Assembly: GCA_031763025.1 (NCBI GenBank)
Contig: JASSKH010000029.1
Location: 1,984,001-2,048,000, forward strand
Origin: Macrocystis pyrifera
Taxonomy: Eukaryota > Sar > Phaeophyceae > Laminariales > Laminariaceae
Length of the DNA: 64,000 nt
Reading direction: 5' to 3'
This document shows, piece by piece, positions 10,058 through 22,198 of this stretch. The notes under the pieces were generated by a model. It did not search any database and was not told where the DNA came from. It saw nothing but the letters and a program-made list of their open reading frames with translations. The position numbers and the translations under genes were made by a program. Position 1 is the first letter of the stretch. Each line of letters opens with the position of its first letter.

Positions 10058-12296
10058 CTGCATCATAGGACGCCGTTACCCATCTCCCCCGACACAAATA
10101 TCGGGGGCTGTCTTGAAACTAAGGACTAGGCTTTGGCGACGAGCAAATATAAGAGCAAACAACAGCAGCAACACTTACACATCTCGGACAGATAGATCAG
10201 GTAGATCATGATCTACCGTAGATCATTTAGTTCCTCATCTGCCGTTGCGAGAGGCTGTGCAGGATCCGCATAGTACAAATCCAAACAAGGAAACATGCGC
10301 TACAGTAGATCATGCAGGGTATACGGGTCCCACCCGGCAACAAGAGCTAGATCACGCAGATCATTCAGATAATACAGATCATACAGAGCACCCTTGAAAG
10401 ATCTAGATCGTCAGTTGAGAACTGCTGATGATCTGCCCGAGGTGCGCAAAATTTCAAAGAAGTCACTGCTAAACACGGTCACCTGTTCAGGCGCCAGTTC
10501 TTCTTGGCGCACGGCAATAATATCAGCCAAGTCCACGGCATCCACGCACACCATCTCCACAGGCCCACCGCGAGCTCCGGTCTCGCCAGCAGCCCCGGCC
10601 TCACCCTCAACCCCAGCAGCGCCGGGATCGCCTTCGTCGCTGGCAGGGTAACCTCCTCTTCTCGCCGAAGCAGAGGACCTCGCGTCGACAAATGAAGGTC
10701 TGCGAAGATGCGCATCAGCTGTCGACCAACCCCTGTCTCCATAAAACGCGTCGGGGGGGCCAACTCCCCCAGGCAGGAGAGACCTCGGAAGGCTTGCGGG
10801 TGATCTCGGGGTGTAACCCGCCGAGGGTGTTCCTCGCGTTGGAAGGCGGCTGTGGTCCTCATCCATGATCGCCAGCTGTTCGTGCAAGAGGTGCAGCGGA
10901 CAGGTACAACATGTGTGCATCTTGCAACGGTCAGGACAAAAACAAGACGTTTTACGCGCGGCGCTGCAGACGGTAGACGAGTAGTATGACGATATGCAGA
11001 TCCGAGCTTTGCATATATACGCTGACTGCAACCATCGTGCTGGCGAGAAAGACGCCTGCTTGCAGCACCGCCGCCGCCGCCGCCGCGTCTGCTGCCGAAC
11101 CAACCGCTGTTACTCTTTACTGCACACCTCAGCGCAGCCAAAACGAAAAAAAAACTACCGGGCACGCAACAGCCGGCAGTAGAACAGTACACAAGAGCAG
11201 ACAGATCCGATACCCCACTTCATGAGCTATATGCCTCTTCGATCGTTCGGCGCAGATAGGCCCCTGCTATATTCCGAACCGGGGATGATACCCTACAGTC
11301 CACGGGTACGGCGGGACTGGGGGGTTCCCCCGAGGGGCAACTCCCGCCGCGCGTGCCGCGGTCTCCCATTGGCCGAGGGCGGGGGGGGGGGGGGGGGGGG
11401 GGGGGGGGCGCAATGGGATTGGGGCTCGTAAAACGCTGGAATGGAACGTGTATGCCTATCATATTATCATAGATACACGATCTACTGCTGTGTGTACCAT
11501 CTTTGTCGGGCTAAATCTGTATCACACAGCCCTTCCGCGCATGCTTGTTGGGCGGGACCCTCAAGACACGGCGCTTGCACAACGTTTCACAACGACCAAT
11601 GCCTCCAGCTAAGGAAGCGGCATCTACTTCGGGGGGGGCTATTTATCAGGACCAAATGTGCTCAGCAAAAACCACTGGAATGTATAGGTTTTTGTGTATG
11701 AGAGGGGTCCTGACTACTATCGTCCCCCGTAATAGCTCCCATTTTTTCTGAGGCTCCTCGCTTGATTACAGTGCTGGAGCCCTCGACCTCGCCCAAAACA
11801 ACGACTACATATCCATCAAGATTAGCAATCCCCATCGCAAAACATTAGCGGCATTCCCAGTGACGTTAGCCCTCCTAAAGCCGCAGCGCCGTTCTGGGGG
11901 TAGTTTATCCCCGAAATCGGACCGCAGTCCTGACTGAATTCAAGGAGCCTGGTCAGTCTCAGTGACACAGCAGTTTGGCCACAGAGTGCTACCCCTGTTC
12001 TGGTAGCATGCCTCCACATCACATGAGCGGCATTCCCCGTGACACTAGGCGGATCTTCAGTGCCCTCAACCCTTTCAAAGTTGCAGTTCCATTTCGGGGA
12101 TGGCCCCACCCAAAACTTCTGAGTAGATCGTCCCGTAAAAACGGGACTGCGGGTCGAAAAGGGTCAACTAGCACGGGTTCAATATACGGGGTTGATGGCT
12201 CGTCCGGCGTGTCCGGCGTGGCGGTGACGCTCTCTCAACGGGTAGGACATCAACAAGACAGAACATTTATTCCATGACGGCAAAAGTTCGGAGGGG

Positions 12297-12330
<34 letters not shown>

Positions 12331-12421
12331 GCTGCAGCGTGTTTCGTGATCCCCGACAATTCACAGGTATAGCGCGGTTAAGAAATGAAATGAGAGGATA
12401 ACTCATTCAACACGAGCAGTG

Positions 12422-12460
<39 letters not shown>

Positions 12461-15400
12461 TTTTTTTTTTGTTATCCTTCCGGCGGATCGGTAAAAATAA
12501 AGCTTAAGCTCAGCGTTAGTGCATGAACTGCTGTAGAGTGGGATGCTACTTCACGGGCACGCTTGAAGCACTTCGAAAACGTTCAGACACTTACGGCCCC
12601 CGTTACTCGAACGCCACAACCTCGTCCCGGTCAACGCCAAACCACTACGGTAGTGCTTCCCTCAGGCGCTCCCCGTGCTTTCTTTCTTCGCGCCGTCAGA
12701 GCCTCGTTTGTCGCTTCGATAAAAGGGCGCGGCCCGCTCGACACGAAATGTTTGGAAAGCAAACGGGACAAAAAAACACCTCTCACCTGTGAGAAGGTAA
12801 GGGTGGAAATTTTCCCCCCAACACTCATATTTGCTATTAATAGCTTCGTGTGATATACTCATTATTCTAACATCAAAGGGTTTCCAAGAGTGATCCACAA
12901 AATAAGACACGTCTTTTTTAGGCAACGAATCCCGCTGCCTATCTCAGCTACCGCAAAGAGCACCGACTGAGATCGTTTCTTCAGGGCTCGTTTCTTCCAG
13001 AACTAGGGGGGGGGGGGGTTTGCCAAATACCGACCAAGGTGTTTTCGGAAAGGTCTGGTCGAGAGAGAGAGCCTTCCGAAAACATAATGTTCGACTAAAG
13101 CACCCTTAGCGTTGTCGAGCAAAGCGACCGATGAAAAACGACCGCATCTCTTGCGCGACCTCGACACCCTTTACGGCATGTGAGTTAGCTATATCGGCGA
13201 ACCCGCCACACACTGCACCTGTTCCTTGGTGGCGACGAGGGTGCGCGGGCCCACGACCCACGGCCGCAACTCCCACCGCTGCATCAGCAGCTGGAACAGC
13301 ACAACAGCTCCCTCGCCGCCATCACCGTCCAAATCTGCGACAACGTCACCTCCATCGATCACCCCCCCGCCGCCGCTGCCGCCGCTGCCGCCGCTGTCAC
13401 CGCCACCGTTGACGACAGTAGTGCGGACGTTCTCGCTCCTACCGCGGCTTAGGAGAGACCAGGCGGTTTCGGCCGGAGAAAGCGAACTCGAGTCAGTGGC
13501 AGGAGCAGGAGGAGGAGTAGGAGATGACGACGGGGGACGAACAACACCACTGCTGTTGTCGTCGTTTTTTCGCAGGAAGAGGCGCAGCACACTCCTGAAC
13601 CAGACCGTCCCCACACGGCCCCTGGGGCGGTGCTGAACCCTCGCCGGCGGCAGCAACATTGTTGTCCTTATCGGCGGGGTCACTATCTCGCCCTGCGGAC
13701 GACACGGCACCCTCGCCGGCGGTCGCCGTGTCACGACCGGCCGGGTTCCCCTCCTCCCCAGCCTCCACAGCGCCTTGACCTTGATCCGTTTCACAAGCAG
13801 GGCCCGAGCCGCCACCGCCAACGCCACACTCCCCCTCGTTTCCTGCGACGACGGCGACGTCATCCGCCCACTTTCCGAAGAGTCCGAATAGTCCGCCCTT
13901 CGTGGGGTTGACCGGGCTCGACAGACTATTGTTAACAGCAGGCTGGCTGTTGGAGACCCGGGTGGGCGTTCTTCGGGCGGAAGAGGGGATCCCGGGAAGG
14001 GCATTGGCGATAGCCTGTGCGCGCGTGGATTGAAAGAAGACATGATGTTATCAAAAGCATCGCACAACAAACGAAGGCGGGAGCGGAGAGCGTGGTTTCG
14101 TGAAACTCGAAGGGGGCCCTGGCGACAGATAAGCCTGTCCGTGGATTTGCAAGAAAGCCATTTGAAACAAAATAAATCGCAAACAAACAAAAGGCGGAGG
14201 CGAAGCGGACAGCGTGATTCCGTGGTTTCGATGACCTCGACATACCGGTAGTACACCGGTGAGGGGAACAAAAATCAAGAACTTGCACCATGCCTGCGCG
14301 GGTCGAAAAAAAAACATGACGGCAATACACTGCGGGGGCGGGGAGCGATCCATTGAGTAATTTCGACACACGCTTCTGTAAAAAGCGTACAAAAGAGAAC
14401 TTGCACCGTGCCCTGCCGAGCGTGCCTTCGTGGCCGGACTGGGTACGTAGTCCGGTCGCGGGACACCCTTTACGATTGGCGACGTCAGGTCGAGGATCGC
14501 AAGAAAACATAATTGCAGCACTTTGTTCGGCATTTTTTTCCGCGGGATTCGGGGAAATCCCGTGCTCCCGCGATAAATTCAAGTTCCACGTCCGCACAAA
14601 CGCGTCCCGCACAAATTCTAATATTCCGCTCCCGCGCCACGGAAAAGCGGAAATCCCGTTCCCGCACAAAAACGCGTCCCGCACAAAATAAAATCGGCTC
14701 CTCGCTTGTCTGTTACTCTGCTGCGCGCAGCGAGGTAGGTCTCGGTGACGAACCGTCGCCCAAAACATGCATCAAGGGGTTTCGCCGTGTATGCTCGAGC
14801 CGCTGAGGCGCACCTCCAGCCAACGATAAAATAGGTGGTGAGGGGCAAAACGCCACAGCAAGCCCAACGATCCAATTGGCCTTTAGATGGCGCCGCGAGA
14901 GTATCCGGGAAAAAAGGCAGGTGTACGCCGCGCGGTTAACCACGCCGATAGCAGACACCTCCGCCGCCCCCCCCCCCCCCCCCCCCCCTTCTGTGCTCAG
15001 TCTCGAAAGGGTTGCGTGGTCAAGGGCCAAAATACTACGGCGAGTAGCAAGTGAGTACCCCCCCCCCTTCTTCTGGTCTCTGGGCTGTTCTCCGTGTCTA
15101 CCGCTCGAGACCGGAACGCTCCAACCACCTAGTACGGGGGTCCATAGTTAACGGGACCAAATTTTGTTAGTAAAAGTAGGTAAATATATAGGATTTTATG
15201 TATACCATAGGTCCTGTTAACTATGGACCCCCGTAATAGTCGCGGCCCAGCCTATATACATCACCGCTACGGCTGCATCAGCTGACGCGTTTCACGACAC
15301 GCGTGGCAACCCACAGTACATGTGGTGTGGCTCCCCGCTTGAGCTATATAGCTCGCCTAACCCTAACCCTAGATTCGAGAAACGCGGCAAGCTAAAGCCT

Positions 15401-16301
15401 GACCTAAAATATCATGGGTTATTGCGGTGGGTCGTCACGGACCCAAAGCAAACGAATATCCCCTGTGTTCAAACCAACTGAAGTGTACCAAATTCCTCCG
15501 CGTGTAACATTCGCAAATTTTTCCTCGTCCCCTCCTCTAACACGTCGCGTTCCTCCTCGTGCAGTTCACATTCTCCTACTGATGGTGACGATGGTGATGA
15601 TGCTGTTCGCCATAATAGCTCTCACTTCGATGAGATCCTGCCTGCGGTCACGAAACATGGCTGTCACAAAAATTCATCTCGATGGGAGAACACAAATAAT
15701 TACGGAACAGCGCGCACGACAGTATCATACCAGTCCGTAAGGGCAATGGTGCTAACGACCTGTGTTACACCATCCCGTATCAAATAGCACCAGGAACATA
15801 TCCATGGTATTAATAGTATATGTACACTCGGAAAAAAAAAGAAAAGAAAAATGACAAAAAAAAAGAAAATGCAGAAAGGGTTTTAAAAAAAAAAAAACAG
15901 AGAGAAACAAAGGAAAATTAAAAAAAAAAAAAAAAAAGAGAGAAACGAAGCACACATGCGCTCAGGGCAAGGCGCAGGCCGAGTCCCGAGGACAAGTCTG
16001 CTGTTTGCTGGTACCATCCGCCCTACGATGTGTCCGGCTGATGGGTCAACACAAGGACGCCGCAAGAAGACAACAAGAGGGTAAACAAACACAAACAGCT
16101 AACAACACACAAAAAACGAGCAGTCCTGTGTCCAGTTGGTGGGTCAAGTAGGACAAACCCAACACAAGGGGGGCTACTGTAGAAAGAAAACGTCGACAAA
16201 AACGAAAAAAAAAAAAAAAAAACAAAAAAAACAAAAAAATAGCTGATATAGGGTCACACAAACAGAAACATAAGATGACGGCAGCAGACGCAGAATGGCA
16301 A

Positions 16302-16356
<55 letters not shown>

Positions 16357-19300
16357 ACCATCGATTTGGCAGGAAATACGGCCACACGACACACAAGAAA
16401 AAAGCAAAAAAACAAAAACACAACAGGGAATGTACCACAGCATTGGCCGTCTCAATCAGAAAGACGGGCAGTGCCGCGCTTCGGCGAGTTCCTTCGCTTC
16501 ATTATCCGGCCCAGCTGTTGTTGCCACGCCTCCTTAAACGCGGCTCCTCTTCCTTGCCCCCCCTGGGCCTTGGGCCCAACGGCGTCCTACAGTAAGTTGC
16601 TGCGCATTTTGTACCTCGAGCGCTTTTTTGTTACGATCATCACAGCAGGTTTCCCCCTAGTAGTTGCCTAACGAAAAAAACGTGGTCAAATAGACATGGA
16701 GCGCAACTATTTTGGGAAGCGCCGCGGTTAGGACGCCACGTCGGTCGAGCACATCTTTTAAACATCCCCCGACAAATCATCTACCAGGTACAGATAGATC
16801 ATGATCTAGGTCATCTACGGCAGTTCCTCAGCTATGCCGTTGTGAGACGCGGTGCAGGATCCGTACGGTATAGATCATACCCAGGAAACATGTGCTACTG
16901 GAGGCCATGCAGAGTAGCACACAGCTCCCACCCGGCACCATGAGCTACTGTAGACCATACAGATCATACAGATCATCTGCTTGTGAAAGAGTTAGATCAT
17001 GAAGTGGGAATGATCTGTATATGACCTGTAGATAATCCGTTCGAGGTGCGTTTCTTTCTTTGGTCCCAAAAGCGCAACTCCTGCCGTACCGCGGCTCATA
17101 CACACACGCGCTTGCCTCTAGCGTGGCCTCGTCCCGGTTTTCCACGACCATGGCGGGAAGGCCCAAAGCGGTCCTGGCCTTCGTCGCCAGAGGCTCCAGC
17201 GTCTGCAGCAGGTTGAACGTTCGAGATCTGGACGCGGGCAGCGACGGCGGCGGCGGGAGCGTAGCGTGTTCACTAGACGACTTGGAATGCCTGAAGGTTG
17301 TCCCTCCCGTCTGCTCTATTTGCTGGTACTACTGTCTCCAGCTAGTCGGATCGAGGGCGGCTGTGACACCAGGGAGCGGGAAGCAACGGCGGCGGAAACG
17401 GAACGGGTTCCCCGCACGACTCGGACTGGCTTAGGTTTGGTTGTTGTCCATCCCACATGCACTACTTTCTCCGGCTCCCTCCCCGTCGTAACTCAAGACG
17501 GCTGTAGTCACCAATATGCGGTAGCACAGAAGGGGTTTCAGTGAAGTTGGCACAGCCTATGGAGAGCGGCTGTACCCTCTGCATGCGGCTACATGCTCGA
17601 CATGCCCGGTTTTGTACTTAAGGGCTGCTTGCCATCGGTGGGGATATTCTTCGTCGAAGAGGCGCGAGGGGCTGCCAGCGAGGGGCCGCCCACACCGTGC
17701 TCCACGGAAGGGAATGCATCAAACAGGTGAAAGGGGTCTCCAACAGCTCGCGTTATCGCGCGGTTTATAGGGGGGGCGTACTCATTTGTTGCTTACCTTA
17801 GCCATTTGACCATTGACCACGCATCCCTTTCGAGAGGGAGCACCGCTCCTACTCCTAATGGAGACACCTCCAACAATTGGGCGCTCATTACGTTGCTTCC
17901 ATATACTACACATAAACTTTTTGCTAATCTCATGGAACGGTGCCCGTCAGATAGACACGAGAGCGGTCACCGACAGCACGCTACGTCGAAGCGAATATAG
18001 GGGCGAGGGGTCACAAACGGCGCAGTGCACGGAAATCTGTGTATCAAAGAGGTGAGAAGAGTTTCCAACCAACAGCTCGCTTTGTCGAAAGGTGTACGTC
18101 AAAGAGGGGCGAGGGGTTTTCAACAGCTCGCTTCAGCAAAAGCTGTGCATCAAAGAGGCGCAAGCGTGTCACCAACCCCTCGCTTCATCGAAGGAAGTTC
18201 CCGCAAGGAGGGGTCGGGGGGGAGGTGTCATGCCATGCACGGCCGTAGTCGAATAACCATAGACTCTCGCACCCCTACAATGCCGGGACGGAGCACGTTG
18301 GATTTGCCCGCCACGCAGACATCGCCTGCACCAAGCGCGACCCGCCGTGAAGTGTTGGGCGAATCTCATGAAGGGTGAGCCGCAACCTACTAAGAACCGC
18401 TTTTGAGGCGGACTACGCACAAGGATGACAGCTTCGAATGAATTGGGGGGGGGGGGGGCGCCGCCAACATCCCGTTCCGCCGACGGGTCCACGTCGACCG
18501 CTTGCAGTTGGCAGGAAGCACGATCGACGCCCTACCGCATCCGACATTTTGCGGTAGCTCCTCACCTATCCCTGGTCAAAATCACCACCGACGTCCTCTC
18601 CTCCGGCGCCTCGCCGGGCTTCGAGGCGACACGCTCAATCGCGGTGACATCCCGCCGCCGACATCGTCTCGAACATAAGCAAAAACATCGCTCCCTCCCG
18701 CCGCCGCTATTGCAACCACTGACCCGGCCGGTGCCGCCGCCGCCGCCGCCGCCCCACCCATACTCGCGCCGGGACCGGGATAAGCAGCATTGAAGTGCAT
18801 CTCCAGCTTCTGGAGGCGAAAGCCGATGGTGGTCCTCTCGAAGCAAGTCAGCGGCAACACCAAGAGGACCATCGGTCGCGGCGCCTGATGAAGTGGTTGC
18901 AGGGGGGGCACATCATAGAGGAGGGGATCCCGCCACACGCGGCGTAGGTGTATTTGTCAGGGCTGTAGGTTGGGTGGAATTCAGGGCTTTACGGCAGTAG
19001 TCGATTTACTTGGGGGGTGTAGAAGAAATTACGCAATTAATCTTTATTAAAAAAATATATATGCAGCGGTGCCAAATACCATATATCCCATTTTTGGGGT
19101 TTCCACACATGTAGGAAGGCTAACGCTTGTGTATGATAAGACCAATCACGTCTTGGCCTTCGCAAAAATAACGAAATTCAGAAGTCGAATGTTTGGCACC
19201 GCTGCAACTAACCATATTAAACAAAAAAAACAATGAACAGTCCGTAGGTTACAGTGAGCCAACTCACCAACCTCGCGAGGTGTTTTGGGAAATAAAAAAA

Positions 19301-19783
19301 AACGAGGAGGGGGGGGGGGGGGGGGGGGGTTTTGTACTCGATAGGAGAGATGTACTCGATCTCATGCATGGCCGTAGTCGTATGACCATAGACCCTCGCA
19401 TCCCTACAATGCCGGGACGGAGCATGTCGGGTTTTCATCGACCAGGCAGACATTGCTTGCACCAAGCGCGAAGCGCCGTGAGGTGTCCGGCGAGTCGCAT
19501 GAAGGGTGAGCTGCATCCTACTAAGAACCGCTTGTGAGGCGGACTTGTATATGGATGACAGCTTCAATGAGTTAGTTTAATTTCCGGTGTGGCCAGGGGG
19601 GGGGTGTACTCACTATCATGCATGGCCATAGTCGTATGACCATAGACCCTCGCATCCCTACAATGCCGCGACGGAGCACATCGGGTCTTCACCGACCAGG
19701 CAGACATTGGGAATTGTACCAAGCGCGAAGCGTCGTAGGGGTGTTCGGCGAGGCGCAAGACGGGTAAGCTGCATCCTGGGGGG

Positions 19784-19817
<34 letters not shown>

Positions 19818-22154
19818 GTCTCGGGGACGGGAGGTGGGCGCTGATCGCTGCTTGCTTGAAGCGGCATCACGGCCAGCAGTCGGCAACAGAAGCACCGACA
19901 AAACAAACGCCATCACTCAACCCTAACAACCCCATAGGAGAGGGACCCCATAGGAGAGGGGGTTGGCGTGTTCTTCTTGCTAGACCCAAACAACTGCAAA
20001 TGCGAAAACGTTGGCGTGTCTTTGGTGATGGAAATAAAGCTGACACCCACACACGTCCAAATCCGACACTGGAGATCAAAGTTTAGGGAGGCGGGGGGGG
20101 GGGGGGGGGGGGGGTCTACTCATACCATGCATGGCCGTGATCGTATGACCATAAGACCCTCGCATCCCTACAATGCCGGGACGCGGGACGGAGCACGTCG
20201 GATTTTCATCGATCAGGCAGAGATTGTATCACGCACGAAACGCCGTAAGGTGTCGGGCGAGTCGCATGAGTGAGCTGCATCCTGCTACGAATCGCTTGTA
20301 GGGGGGCTGGGGGGTGGGGTACTCAAGGTATGCTGAAAAGTAGTTCGATCTAACCACCCAGGATCCGCGCTGTGTCTCCCCGAACGCCTCGCGGTAGCAA
20401 GCACACAGACACAAGACAAAGCAGCGCTATGGCATCGACGGGTTGCCGCTCCTGCGAACGGGAGATACGACAACCGACAACACAACGACGAAAACACTCC
20501 TAAGCTCCGTCACAAGTGCCGTGGCAGACACCGCAAGACTCAACAACGATACCAGCGTGAGAATCACTACGGCACGGAGAGGGGCTTGCAGCTCCTGCGA
20601 AGGGAGGGAACAAAACGACAATGCAACAACAACAACAACAGCAACAACAACAACAACAAAAATAACAACAACAAAAAACAACAAAAACAACAAAAACAAC
20701 AACTAAAACAACAACAACAACAACAACAACAACAAAAACAAAAACAAAAACAAAAAATGTGTGTGCCATGCGCCAGACACCGCAGCAGTCGACAACAGCT
20801 GAATAAATGGGTATCACTGGGGCAGCAATCAGGCATACGCCTCGTAAGGCATGCCTTATCGCTCAACCGAGGAACTGCCCATCAAGACACATGCCTAAAA
20901 AAGGCATGCCTTATCGCCATAATCACCCAGCAATGCACGCCATCGTCACCCCAACACGGCATGGCACTATCACCCATGTTAGGCATGCCTACGCCTCATC
21001 ACCCATATAATGCATGCCTTTTATCACCAAACAAGGCATGCATCTTCAACCAACGAGGCAGACATGCACTATCACCCATCAAGACATGCCGCAAGCCTCA
21101 CCAACCAGTGACGCATGCCTTACCCCCACACAAGGCATGCCTCATTATCGCTGGAATACCACTCATTCGTGTTTTCGATACACCTGCAGCAGGCCATGGG
21201 GATTCGATTCGAATGTCCATCGGGCAACCGCACTCTCCTTTTCGAGTCAAGAGTCATTTTTTCTTTTGGGGGGGGGGGGGGGTGAGGTACACATATATAA
21301 CACACAGCTCCCTCCTCTAGCGATGACGAGCGTCGGAAAAATGAATAACAGCGTACACTTCCCTATCGTAGTAGCATGCATCTGGCGCATGCCACGAAGG
21401 GCGTGCGCCTTACGCGTTCTCGAGCACTTCGCATACAGATCGCTGAATCTCACCCAAGATTTTTTTTTTGCCTTGTTTTTTCGGCAGACGCGTAGTTAAC
21501 CCGATGAACTACAGCAGGGGCACCACGAACACCGATCACGGAGGCCCAAAACAAGCCCAGACCGCCCCCACTTTGGTGAGTTGTATCTCAAGAACCACGG
21601 CGTGAATCGAAAACGCTGTCTGTTCTCAAACGCACGCGGTTGATGATAGGCTGGCTTTCCACCGGTGTTACATGTTGTGTTTTTCATAAATACATTGAGA
21701 AGCCTTCCCTGCCCCCGTTTTGGGCCTCTATGTATCACGTGCCACCGTGACAGTGTAGAACACCAAAGGCATTCCATTAATAGCAGATACTCGGTTAAGG
21801 AGACACGGTCAAGAAATATATACACATATATATATATGGGCCAAAACTTCGCCACCTCTCTCTTATGGTAGCAGCACGCATCATTCTTGCCTCGGAGAAG
21901 AGCGCGTCCTTCCTCGCGAAGGCTCCGTCGACGAGGAAAACAGATGTTTCGGTGGCCACGACCACGCACGCCACCTCCCCCTGCGCAACGGGACACAACA
22001 ACAAACAACAGTAACAACCCGCGGGGTTTCCATGCAAGGTGGTGGCGAACGAGAAGAGGGGACGGGGAGACATCACCAAAAAATGTCGAGTGCAGGTATA
22101 GGCTCACGTGCGGGTAGGCAGGAGGGACAGGATGAAAGGTCCGAGCCATACCAT

Positions 22155-22198
<44 letters not shown>

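Noticed and set aside
13189-14271. A single 360-residue minus-strand gene
   Set aside because: Only the part after 13566 in that frame matches the family; the upstream part is better in another frame, and the whole is one exon of a longer gene.
15350-15380. Telomere-like CCTAACCCTAACCCTA
   Set aside because: Only two to three units in ordinary sequence; no sign of a chromosome end or a long interstitial array.
20825-21155. CRISPR-like spaced repeats
   Set aside because: The repeats are 8-base palindromes with irregular spacing inside an intron of a eukaryotic gene, without cas genes.
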